Source: Alloyangia mangrovi
GTDB lineage: Bacteria > Pseudomonadota > Alphaproteobacteria > Rhodobacterales > Rhodobacteraceae
Reading direction: 5' to 3'
NCBI RefSeq assembly: GCF_002300555.2
Contig: NZ_NTHN02000004.1
Span: 62,001 to 126,000, forward strand
Length of the DNA stretch: 64,000 bases
The translations under genes and the position numbers were made by a program. Positions 46,178-54,263 of this stretch are shown piece by piece; positions within the stretch are counted from its first letter, which is position 1; every line of letters begins with the position of its first letter. Below the pieces are notes generated by a model, which was not told the origin of the DNA, ran no database searches, and saw only the letters and a list, made by a program, of their open reading frames with translations.

Positions 46178-47362
46178 TCAGAAGGTCGCGCGGATGCGGA
46201 AGCCGACCTGAGTGTAGTCGTCGTAGCTCTCGAAGCTCGGCTTAACCCACATGACATTGCCGCCGAGGCGCCAGTTCTCGGTGAGTGCCGCCTCGTAGAA
46301 GGCCTCGACCGCCGACTCGTCCTGCAGTTTCACCCCGTAGGCCCCGAGCGCCTCGCCCAGCTTGTCGGACCAGTTGTACTTGCTCCAGGCGAGGCCCCAG
46401 CGATCGCTTTGGCGCCCGTAGAGCGGCGAGTTGCCACCGATGCCGAGCAGGAACATCTCGTCGAGCGGGTTGGGGTTGCCGTCGCCGTAGCCGATCTGGC
46501 CGAAGACGCCCCAGCCGACCATCGGGTTCTGCGGATCGCTCCAGAGGTATTGCTGGAAGCTGACCCCGGTGTAGTTCACCCCGTCCTTGGTGCTCATGAA
46601 CGCGTCGTCGCTCGGGTCGAGCAGCAGTGACTCGTAGTCGGTACCCTTCTTGGTCGAATGGGCGATGTTGAAGCTGTAGAAGCCGGGCATGCCGTTGATC
46701 TGGGTCGTGTAGGTGGCGGTGCCGTTGTAGACCACGCCTTCGTCGAAGAGGTCGTCCCAGAAGTCCTCGCCCTGCGCATTGTTGGCGTCGTAGATCATCA
46801 GCGTGTAGATCATTGGCGCATAGCTCACCGTCAGCATGCCGCCGAAGATATAGGGCGGCAGCACGAAGTTGCCGGGTGCGCCGATCCCCAGGTATTGGAA
46901 GCCGCCCTGGCCCTGACCGCCGACCAGCGGCGTTGCCTCGGCGAGATCAATCACGTTGAACTTGCCGAAGCTCACGCTGGTGGTGTTGTTGAACTGCTGC
47001 GTGAGGCTCAACGACAGAGTGGTGTCATTGTCCGAGGTGACCGAGGGCAGGGTCGCGAAGGTGTTGGTCGGCCAGACCAGCCCGCCCTCGCCGAGGCCGA
47101 CGTAGCCATCGCCGTCGTTGTATTCGAAATGACCAGTGATCGAGCCTCCGGACCAGATTTCCGCGTAGTTCAGCTTGATGTCGACCCGCCAGTTGTAGAG
47201 CGCGTCGTCATCGGTGTCCCCGCTGGTCGGGACATCCGCGAAGGTGGTCAGCCCGAAACTGAGCTGCGGCCCGCTGTCCTGCGCATTGGCGGCAAGGGGC
47301 AGGCTGGCAGAGGTCAGCAGGGCGGCAAGCAGCGTCGGACGGAAGAAAAGGCGGACCGGCAT
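46178..47362 (-). CDS. OprB-type carbohydrate-selective porin
   Basis: A 394-residue outer membrane beta-barrel. The Sec signal peptide ends SLPLAANAQDS near residue 28. The strand-rich body alternates aromatic and polar residues and closes with QVGFRIRATF, a terminal aromatic as in outer membrane proteins. The sequence resembles OprB porins (PF04966), which admit sugars. The ATG at 47362 gives the clean signal peptide; upstream open sequence is non-coding. It is convergent with the RTX glycosidase, so a shared role in polysaccharide use is possible. Confidence 0.82.
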   Translation of the reverse strand: MPVRLFFRPTLLAALLTSASLPLAANAQDSGPQLSFGLTTFADVPTSGDTDDDALYNWRVDIKLNYAEIWSGGSITGHFEYNDGDGYVGLGEGGLVWPTNTFATLPSVTSDNDTTLSLSLTQQFNNTTSVSFGKFNVIDLAEATPLVGGQGQGGFQYLGIGAPGNFVLPPYIFGGMLTVSYAPMIYTLMIYDANNAQGEDFWDDLFDEGVVYNGTATYTTQINGMPGFYSFNIAHSTKKGTDYESLLLDPSDDAFMSTKDGVNYTGVSFQQYLWSDPQNPMVGWGVFGQIGYGDGNPNPLDEMFLLGIGGNSPLYGRQSDRWGLAWSKYNWSDKLGEALGAYGVKLQDESAVEAFYEAALTENWRLGGNVMWVKPSFESYDDYTQVGFRIRATF

Positions 47363-47654
47363 GGCAAAATCCTCGTATCGGAGGTGGCTGTTCCTTGGGA
47401 AATCACGGTCCCGGGTAAAGCGCCACGCCGCGATCCCTTGTGGATCCCTTGCGCGGCCCCGGAACGGCACACACTCAAACGCAGTCTCGAAAATGCTGAT
47501 TTCACGGCGAGAAACGATGCCGGGAAACCCTGCAGAAAGCCTTCCACAGCTACGCGACAAAAGCAATTCTCGATCTACCGTTGCGCGAACAGGACCAGCG
47601 AGTGTGGCGCGCCTGCCCGGCATGCGCGCAAACGCGGCGGGCATGGGCGGTGCT
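47363..47654. other. Intergenic region upstream of the porin
   Basis: About 290 bases between the porin start and the end of the FliJ-like gene. It marks the border between the polysaccharide genes and the flagellar locus and presumably holds the porin promoter. No clear terminator or operator is seen. Confidence 0.35.
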
Positions 47655-48089
47655 TCAGGTGGTGCGGTTCCAGCGCAGCAGCGACAGTTCGTCCTGCGCT
47701 TCGGCCTCGCGTTTGGCGCTTGCTTCGCGCTCTTCGGCGAGGCGTTTGAGGCGGAGGATCTCGTAGGTCTTCTGCTCGGCCAGCGCGGCGCGGAGCTTTT
47801 CCTCGGATCGGGCAAGCTCGGGCGCCAGCTTGGCGGCGTCATTGGAGATGCGGTCGACCTCGGCGCGGATCGAACGGATGAAGCGGCCAAGGTAGGGGGC
47901 GCCCTCGAGCCCGTCGATCCGCGACTCGCCGGAGAGCCGCTCCAGCAGCGCCGACTTGTCGCCTTCGAGCTTGTCCATCCGGGCGCGGATCGCGCCGGTC
48001 TCGGCCGCCTGCCTCTCGGTCTCGAGCGACTTGAGGCGTTCCATCACCTGCAGCGCGCGCAGGCGGCGGCGGGTGGCTTCAGTGGCCAT
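47655..48089 (-). CDS. FliJ-like coiled-coil protein
   Basis: A 144-residue, strongly charged, almost entirely helical protein with heptad character throughout, as in FliJ, the coiled-coil stalk of the flagellar export ATPase. It is third in a motA-led group on the minus strand, and its start overlaps the preceding small secreted protein gene by 46 bases. FliJ proteins diverge strongly, so the call rests on shape, length and location. Confidence 0.55.
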   Translation of the reverse strand: MATEATRRRLRALQVMERLKSLETERQAAETGAIRARMDKLEGDKSALLERLSGESRIDGLEGAPYLGRFIRSIRAEVDRISNDAAKLAPELARSEEKLRAALAEQKTYEILRLKRLAEEREASAKREAEAQDELSLLRWNRTT

Positions 48090-48349
48090 TGGCCGGGGGG
48101 GCTGGGCTTGTCGGGCTCCGCGGGCGCATGCGCCGAGGGCATGGGCCGCTCGCCGCCGAGGGCCACGCGCATCCGGGCGAGAATGGTCGCGGGAAAGCCG
48201 TTCCCCGAGGGCGGCATTTCGTGGAACTTGCCCGGGCGGGCGGCAGAGATATAGCCGAGCGTCGCCAGATCCTCCTTCGGCGTGGGCACGCTCTCTGCCG
48301 AGGCCATGCCGGCGAAGAGCAGGAGGGGGATCGTGCGCAAAAGGCTCAT
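48044..48349 (-). CDS. Small secreted protein between motA and the FliJ-like gene
   Basis: A 101-residue protein with a clear signal peptide (LLRTIPLLLFAGMASAES) followed by a short proline-rich mature region. Its ATG overlaps the motA stop (ATGA), and its last 46 bases overlap the FliJ-like gene. The frame is easily missed because the motA frameshift fuses it to the front of motA in a naive reading. I recognise no family. Its position suggests a periplasmic role near the motor. Confidence 0.65.
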   Translation of the reverse strand: MSLLRTIPLLLFAGMASAESVPTPKEDLATLGYISAARPGKFHEMPPSGNGFPATILARMRVALGGERPMPSAHAPAEPDKPSPPGQWPLKPPAAACARCR

Positions 48350-49213
48350 GCCGCGGGCAATTCCTTCTGCGCGGCCTCGACCTCGTAGAAGTCGGGCTGC
48401 ATCCGCGTGGGGATATTGCCGCGGCCGATCTCGACGCAGATGCTCGGCGGGTGGTCGGACACCATGGCGACGAAGATGTCGCGGATGATGTGGTAGAAGG
48501 CGGCGTCCTCTTCTTCGATCTGGCTCAGACGCCCGGAGATTGGCTGCACCATGCAATAGGCGAGGAATACGCCGAGGAAGGTGCCGACCAGCGCGCCGCC
48601 GATCATCCCACCGAGGATCTCGGGGGGGCTGGTCGATCGAGGACATGGTCTTGATCACCCCCAGCACCGCCGCGACGATACCGATGGCGGGCAGCCCGTC
48701 GGCCATGGTCTGGATCGCATGGGCCGATGCCATGGCCTCGTGGTGGTGCTTCTTGATCTTGCGGTTGATCACGTCCTCGGTCTGGTACTTGTCGTCGAAC
48801 TGCATCGACAGCATGCGGAAGCTGTCGCGGATCAGGTCGATGGCGAAGTGGTCGGCCGCAATGCGCGGGTAACGCGCGAAGATGTCGCTTTCCTTGGGCG
48901 ACTCGATGTGGCTGTCGAGCGCGAGGATGCCGCGGGACTTGTAGATCCGCGACAGCTCGAACATCAGGTTGAGCAGGTCGGCATAGTCCTTGGATTTCCA
49001 GCGCGGCCCCCGGATCACCTTGAGCACGCCCTTGCCGGCGCTCTTGATGACCGTGAAGCTGTTGGCGATGACGAAGGCCCCGATCGAGGCGCCACCGATC
49101 ATCATGCCTTCGAAGGGCAGGGCGTGCAGCACGATGTCCATCTTGCCGCCGGAGAGGATGAAGCCTCCGAAGACCAGGCCGAAGACAAGGGCGAGACCGA
49201 GGATCATCGTCAT
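48346..49213 (-). CDS. motA: Flagellar motor stator protein MotA, frame broken once as read
   Basis: The proton-channel stator subunit. Hydrophobic segments at the N-terminus (LGLALVFGLVFGGFILSGG) and two more near residues 170-220 flank the large cytoplasmic loop with the torque-generating charged region. The GMMIGGASIGAF and TMADGLPAIGIVAAVLG blocks are typical. A G7 run (48622-48628) breaks the frame at DQPP; removing one base yields EILGGMIGGALVGTFLG and a 288-residue protein (868 bases = 289 codons plus one). Its partner motB lies 3 kb away on the other strand. Confidence 0.9.
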
Positions 49214-49345
49214 GGGGAAATCTCTGCTTGGCTCTTGTTGCCGGGATGCGCCGGCGGTCATGGTGAGCATATGTAAATTTGACTTTCTTTCAAGTATAAA
49301 CAAGAATAGATTCCAAAGTTGAAGAACTGTTCGGGGCTGCTGATC

Positions 49346-50405
49346 ATGAACGCCGAAAAACTCGCATATTTTTTTCGAGGCCGGTGAGCTTCTGACGGTC
49401 TTCGCCGAGTGGCCGGATGAGACCGGGCTCGCGCTCTGCCTCGACGACGAGGGCACCTGCGAGATGGTGCTGCATCACGTCGACGAGGGTCGGGCGGTGC
49501 TGCGCAAGGTCGCGGCTGTGCTGGACTGCAGCAAGGGCGGGTTCGCCGTGGTGCCGCCGGTCGAGGGCTACCCGACCCGGCGGGTGCTCTTCTCGGACGA
49601 GCAGAAGCTTCTGAAGCTGGTGGCTGGCGAGGATGACCTTCCGGAGATGGCCGAGGACTACCTGATCAATTACCGCTTCGAGCAGGAGCGCAAGGCTCGC
49701 CCCGCGCCGACCCCCGCGCCGGCTGTCGACGCCGTGGCCAAGACGGTCAGCGCGGCGCTGCGTGCGCCCGAGCCTTTCCGCTGGCGTCCCCGGCTGCACC
49801 TTGCCGAACTGGCGCCGAAGCCCGCGCCGCGCCGCAAGTCCAAGCGCGAGATGCCCGAGGGCTACCTGCCCGCAGAGGCGGTATCGGACAGCGAGTGTCA
49901 GTTCGTGGAGGCAGAGGTCAGCCTTGGCCACCGCGGCGTGCGCGTGACTCTGAGCCCCGAGTTGGTCACCATCCAGACCCGCGCGGTGCTGGTCGAGGAG
50001 GTCGGCTTTCGGGACGATTTCTCGCGCTTCGTGCTGCCGCGCAAGGCGGTGCAGGGCTGGGTAGCCGGAGCGCCTCTGGTCATCGATATCCCTGAGCGGC
50101 GCTTTCCCGCCGCGCTGCGCCAACGGTTCGCCGCATCGCCTCGCGTGGCCGAGGTGACGGTGACCGAACATGGCGTCTTTGTTGCCCCTGGTTCGGTGAC
50201 GCAGCCCGCCGCTCCGGCGGCCCCGGCGGAGGCACTGCCCGAGGCGGCGACCAAGCGGCGCCGCGTCCGCCGGGCGTTCTCGCCGCTGCGCGTGGCGCTG
50301 GCGGTGCTCACCGGCGCGGGGCTGATGACCGGAACGATGATGCGCGCGGTGGAACTGCCCGCGAGCTTCGAGACCACCGTGCTCGAGATGGCCTTCGACA
50401 ACTAG
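49346..50405 (+). CDS. Uncharacterised single-pass membrane protein in the flagellar locus, frame broken near the start
   Basis: A T7 run (49369-49375) shifts the frame at codon 10. Removing one base gives a 352-residue protein from the ATG at 49346 (1,060 bases = 353 codons plus one). The N-terminal 115 residues are globular and acidic. A proline-rich linker (PAPTPAPAVD) follows, then a basic stretch, a beta-rich domain at about residues 190-270, an Ala/Pro linker, a KRRRVRR anchor and one membrane segment (about 307-328). It is divergent from motA and shares a CTAG end with the convergent regulator. I recognise no family; the position suggests a motility role. Confidence 0.65.
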
Positions 50406-51067
50406 AGCGGGGCGTCGCCTTCGAGCACATAGCCCTGAGCCCGGATCGTGCGGACCTGCAGGGCAGGGCCATAGGCCTCCTCCAGTTTCTTCCGGATCCT
50501 TCCGATATGCACGTCGAAACGCCGGTCACCGTAGCTCCATTCGGCGCCGGCGACCTCTGCGGCGAGCGCGGGGCGGCTGACGATCTGGCCGCGCCGCGCG
50601 TTCAGGCAGCCAAGGATGCGCTCTTCCAGCGGTGTCAGCCCGAGTTGCACCAATCGCGCCGCGCGTTGCCCGGCAAGCGAGGCGCCCTGCAGGCGTACGG
50701 AAAGTCGGGCCCGCAACTCCGAGGGATCATGGTCGGCCCGCAGCGCGTCATCGGCGCCGGCGGCGAAGATCTCGGCAGCGCCGCGCGGGCGGTTGCCGTG
50801 GTCGACGGCGAGGATCACCGCATCGGGGACAAGCCTCCTTGCCTCGGCGATCAGGCCGAGCATGTCGTCATCCCGGGCCAGATGAGCGGTCAGCCCCACG
50901 AGCATCGCGGTCAGCGGCGCGCCCGGGGTCATCAGGTCCCGGGCCTCGGCTGGCCGGGCACGGCGCAGCACACGGCGCAGCCCGCTGCGCTCCAGCAGCT
51001 GCGACCAGGCCGCGCGTTGCGCCGTATCGCGCTCTACAACCACGGCAAATGAGGCGCGATTTGTCAT
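50402..51067 (-). CDS. OmpR-type winged-helix regulator with a degenerate receiver domain
   Basis: A 221-residue protein. The C-terminal DNA-binding domain is a clear OmpR winged helix (LTPLEERILGCL, DVHIGRIRKKLE, IRAQGYVLEG). The N-terminal domain has receiver shape but lacks the phosphoacceptor aspartate (MLVGLTAH replaces the usual VLLDxxLP) and the late lysine. It therefore probably acts without phosphorylation, like Rem and FtcR, which control flagella in other Alphaproteobacteria. A start at 51139 is also open but would read through a T8 run, and runs of 7 or more in this sequence look overcalled, so I prefer 51067. Confidence 0.75.
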   Translation of the reverse strand: MTNRASFAVVVERDTAQRAAWSQLLERSGLRRVLRRARPAEARDLMTPGAPLTAMLVGLTAHLARDDDMLGLIAEARRLVPDAVILAVDHGNRPRGAAEIFAAGADDALRADHDPSELRARLSVRLQGASLAGQRAARLVQLGLTPLEERILGCLNARRGQIVSRPALAAEVAGAEWSYGDRRFDVHIGRIRKKLEEAYGPALQVRTIRAQGYVLEGDAPL

Positions 51068-51160
51068 ATCTCTCTGATCGGCCAAGGTTTCGTCAGGTTT
51101 TTTTTCAACGACTTGACGTAAATTGGCAATGTTCAACATGGATTAACCTTTGAATCCTAT

Positions 51161-51475
51161 TTGCCCTACCAGGAGAGAGTAAGAACACTAAGAAGAGACA
51201 AGGGAATGGGTAAAGAGTTGCGAGAGTTTCTTTTGCGGATTCTGGGGTGGAGCCGGGCAAGTGCGACGTCACGGCCGAAGGACTCGTACTCGATGCTGAC
51301 ATGCCGGGAAACCGGTATGCAAAAGCCCCTGTTGCGCAGGCATCTGCGCGAGGTTCTGAGGATGACGCCCGAGGAATACCGCAGGAAGTGGCGTCTGCCG
51401 AAAGATGCGCCGCTGGTTTCGCAATCCTACCTCGACCGGCGGGAAGCCGCTCGAAACATGGAGTGGGAAGGTTAA
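51161..51475 (+). CDS. MucR/Ros-like regulator with a damaged zinc finger
   Basis: A 104-residue protein whose C-terminal half matches the MucR fold (RRHLREVLRMTPEEYRRKWRLP). The zinc finger C-x2-C-x9-H-x4-H has lost its second Cys (Thr) and second His (Leu). A canonical MucR follows 145 bases downstream. It may be a paralogue that binds DNA or its partner without zinc, or a decaying copy. It is divergent from the OmpR-type regulator. A TTAACC half-site lies in the shared promoter region at about 51143. Confidence 0.7.
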   Translation: MPYQERVRTLRRDKGMGKELREFLLRILGWSRASATSRPKDSYSMLTCRETGMQKPLLRRHLREVLRMTPEEYRRKWRLPKDAPLVSQSYLDRREAARNMEWEG

Positions 51476-51619
51476 ATTGCCCAAGCGGCAAGAATCTATG
51501 TAGAGTAAAAGTGCAATCCCCGTCGACGGGCGCGCTTGTTCAAGGACAAGCAAGAACGGACAGAAGTGCGTTTGGTCCCGGCGATGCGAAAGCAGAACGA
51601 CGATCGGCAGGATGAGATT

Positions 51620-52063
51620 ATGAGTGGACATGACGAATCGCAGGATATGGTGGCCCGGATCGTGGCGGCCTACGCGTCCAGACCGGACGTGACCCCGGAT
51701 GAGATCGTGAATCTTTACAGACGCTTGACCGGGGAAGTTCAGGATATGCCTGCCTCGGCAGCGATGGCCGAGCCGGCGGGCACCGCCGGGCAGGGCGCCG
51801 GGGGGCTGCGGCCCGCGCTGCCGGTGACCCAGGCGGTGACCGAGGAAAAGGTCTACTGCCTGTGCTGCGGCCGCGGTTTCAAGATGCTCAAGCGTCACCT
51901 CGGCGCCGAGCACGGGATGACCGAGGCGCAGTACCGCGCGGCCTTCAGCCTGCCCGAGGACTTCCCGCTGGTGGCCCCGAGCTACTCGCGCAAGAAAGCG
52001 GCCCATGCCAAGGAAGCGGGCCTCGGAAAATACGACCGCACGGTGATGGCGGGACAAGAGTAA
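51620..52063 (+). CDS. mucR: MucR-family transcriptional regulator
   Basis: A 147-residue Ros/MucR zinc-finger protein with an intact C-x2-C-x9-H-x4-H finger (CLCCGRGFKMLKRH...EH) and the following EEYR-type helix. MucR proteins control exopolysaccharide, motility and cell-cycle genes in Alphaproteobacteria. The start at 51620 (MSGHDESQDMVARIV) fits the family; upstream starts at 51536 and 51584 are open. It lies 9 bases before motB and may be cotranscribed with it. Confidence 0.87.
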   Translation: MSGHDESQDMVARIVAAYASRPDVTPDEIVNLYRRLTGEVQDMPASAAMAEPAGTAGQGAGGLRPALPVTQAVTEEKVYCLCCGRGFKMLKRHLGAEHGMTEAQYRAAFSLPEDFPLVAPSYSRKKAAHAKEAGLGKYDRTVMAGQE

Positions 52064-52072
52064 AGGCAGAGC

Positions 52073-53080
52073 ATGGCGGGCAGGAACGAGCAGGCGGTCA
52101 TCATCAAGAAGATCGAGGAGACCGGCGGTCACGGGCATCACGGCGGAGCTTGGAAAGTCGCCTATGCCGACTTCATGACCGCGATGATGGCCTTCTTCCT
52201 GCTGCTCTGGATCCTTGCCGCTTCTGACGAGGAGAAGCTGCGCGGTCTCGCCGACTATTTCACCCCCTCGCTCTCCGAGTCCGGCGGCCGCGGGGATGGC
52301 CTGCTCGACGGCATGGTGCTCGGCCAGGATGGCGTGATGAGCGGCACCGACGGCCCGCAAAGCCCTGTGCAGCTGCCAAGCTTCGGCCAGGAGAACCCGC
52401 TCGCCGTCTTCGACAGCCGTCTGCGCGATCCGGACTCGCGGGTCGTGGTCGAGTTCGACACGCGTCCCGACGGCACGCAGGACAGCCAGACCATCAACAC
52501 GGGCGAGAACGGCGTTGCCGACGGCATCGCCGCGGCGCAGGCCGCCGCCGAGTCCGAGGCCGAGGCGGAACAGCTCGAGCGCGCCGAGCAGGAGTGGCAG
52601 GAGACGCAGACCCGGCTCGAGGAGTCGATCACCGACCGCGTTACCGAGGATCCCAAGCTCGAGGCGATGATCGACAACCTGCTGTTCGAACGCACCGCCG
52701 ACGGGCTCGAGATCCAGATCGTCGATAAGAACAGCGCCTCGATGTTCGCGACCGGCAGTGCCCGGATCGAGGAGCGGACCCGCGATCTGCTCCGCATCGT
52801 CGCCGAGGCCGTCGTCGATCTGCCGAACGAGATCTCGATTTCCGGTCACACGGATTCGGTGCCCTACGCCCGGGCCGGGACCTATTCCAACTGGGAGCTT
52901 TCGGCCGACCGCGCCAATGCCACCCGGCGCGTGCTGGTCGACACCGGGGTCAACCCGGCGAGGATCACGCGGATTTCTGGCCTTGCGGACACCGTTCCGC
53001 TGGACCCGGAGCACCCGACAGCCCCCGAAAACCGCCGCATCAGCGTCACATTGCAATATCCCCAGGACGCGCAGCCCTGA
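52073..53080 (+). CDS. motB: Flagellar motor stator protein MotB
   Basis: A 335-residue stator subunit anchored to peptidoglycan. One membrane helix (about residues 30-50) carries the proton-accepting Asp33 in YADFMTAMMAFFLLLW. The middle region is acidic and coiled-coil prone. The C-terminal OmpA-like domain has ISGHTDSVPY and WELSADRANATRR, the peptidoglycan-binding motifs. It is slightly longer than enterobacterial MotB because of the linker. It pairs with motA on the opposite strand. Confidence 0.95.
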   Translation: MAGRNEQAVIIKKIEETGGHGHHGGAWKVAYADFMTAMMAFFLLLWILAASDEEKLRGLADYFTPSLSESGGRGDGLLDGMVLGQDGVMSGTDGPQSPVQLPSFGQENPLAVFDSRLRDPDSRVVVEFDTRPDGTQDSQTINTGENGVADGIAAAQAAAESEAEAEQLERAEQEWQETQTRLEESITDRVTEDPKLEAMIDNLLFERTADGLEIQIVDKNSASMFATGSARIEERTRDLLRIVAEAVVDLPNEISISGHTDSVPYARAGTYSNWELSADRANATRRVLVDTGVNPARITRISGLADTVPLDPEHPTAPENRRISVTLQYPQDAQP

Positions 53081-53407
53081 ACGACGTAACGGCGTTCGGG
53101 GATCTGACCGGATAATTCACCACATGTAGTGTCCTGTTTGCAGCACCCTCCTGCATATCCACACCTAATTTAAGTTGTGTAAAGAAAAGTCAGAGGGTGG
53201 GGATTGGGGTCTTGTGCTCCTCTCCGGGCTGCTCAAGTCCTAAAAATCTGAGCAAACACAAGGCTTTCGAAGGACGACTCGCCTCTCTGTATATAGAGTT
53301 CAGGAAGTTCAACCCCCCTATATCTAGCAGGCTGATTAACATTTGGTGGGTTTGCGGGTATCCGCTCAAAACTTACTGTGGTCCTTGGGGAAAGACTCAC
53401 TTGGGGC
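53081..53407. other. AT-rich gene-free stretch downstream of motB
   Basis: About 325 bases, clearly more AT-rich than the surroundings. It holds TTAA-containing half-sites (TTAAGTTG near 53171, TTAACATT near 53336) resembling CtrA half-sites, and TATATAGAG / CTATATCTAG elements around 53290-53325. It is probably the promoter region of the next gene. No terminator for motB is evident. Confidence 0.4.
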
Positions 53408-54187
53408 ATGGGTAAACAGATGCGTGGCGGGGATGTACTTAGGTTGATCTGGCGGGACGGCGTGGCGCTCCCCGACATGGGGTTCGGCTTGCGGTTTCGT
53501 GCGGCGCTGACCTCGATCCTGCCGGTCCAGGTGACGATCCTGAGGGCCAAGGGAGACTGCGCGCGTCCGCTGGTCATGGCTGACGAGCTGGAGCTTGCGC
53601 CTGCCTTGCCGCTGGGCGACGTGCTGGTCGAAGAGCTGCCGCTCGATCTGCCCTATGGCACGATGGTGGTGATGCTGCCGGAAAACGACGCCTCCTTCTC
53701 GCAGCTCCTGGGCGAGACGGTGGGCGAGGCGCTGCTTCTGGCCCAGAGCCTTGGCGGTGTCCCCATGGAGCATGAGACGGACGCGCTCTACATCATGGCC
53801 CATGCCGCCATGCGCCGTGCCGCGGCGCTGGGGCTGGAGGGGCATGACGTCGATCCGCAGGGTTTCTGCCGCGGCTTGGGCCGGTGCCTGTCGCGTCACT
53901 GGCTGGCCGAGCGCCGCCCGCTGCTGCCCGATCCCATGCTGTTCATGCGCTCCGACTTCCTCTGGCAGCGGCAGCTTGCGGTCTATCTTGCGGATCTCGA
54001 TCCCGGCTTCTCGTCGCCCGACCCGCTGCTCGTGCCCGAAGACCTGCTGAGCGTCGCGGATGCGCCGCTACGGCTGAGCGAATGGGCCGCCCGGACCGAG
54101 ATCATGCTCCGCGCCGTCATGGGGGCCCCCGAGCGTGAGGATGTGCCGCTGAAAAGCACCCTGGCCGCACGGTTTAACCTTCAGTAA
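53408..54187 (+). CDS. Uncharacterised protein in the flagellar locus
   Basis: A 259-residue soluble protein from the ATG at 53408; starts at 53378 or 53420 are also possible. It has no signal peptide or membrane segment. The first 110 residues look beta-rich and the remainder helical (for example AHAAMRRAAALGLEG). I recognise no family or catalytic motif. It sits between motB and a sigma factor gene in the same direction, with a CtrA-like site at its stop codon, which points to a flagellar or regulatory role. Confidence 0.6.
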   Translation: MGKQMRGGDVLRLIWRDGVALPDMGFGLRFRAALTSILPVQVTILRAKGDCARPLVMADELELAPALPLGDVLVEELPLDLPYGTMVVMLPENDASFSQLLGETVGEALLLAQSLGGVPMEHETDALYIMAHAAMRRAAALGLEGHDVDPQGFCRGLGRCLSRHWLAERRPLLPDPMLFMRSDFLWQRQLAVYLADLDPGFSSPDPLLVPEDLLSVADAPLRLSEWAARTEIMLRAVMGAPEREDVPLKSTLAARFNLQ

Positions 54188-54188
54188 A
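54174..54188. promoter_or_regulatory. CtrA-like binding site upstream of the sigma factor
   Basis: TTAA-N7-TAAA differs by one base from the TTAA-N7-TTAA consensus of the cell-cycle and motility regulator CtrA. It lies 76 bases before the sigma factor start and overlaps the stop of the previous gene. CtrA is known to control flagellar genes in Rhodobacteraceae. Confidence 0.5.
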
Positions 54189-54263
54189 TCATTATATTCT
54201 TCCGAAGGTTGCAGAACTGTGCTTACTTATTCTTGCAGGTAAGAATGAGTTGGGCGTTTCTTC

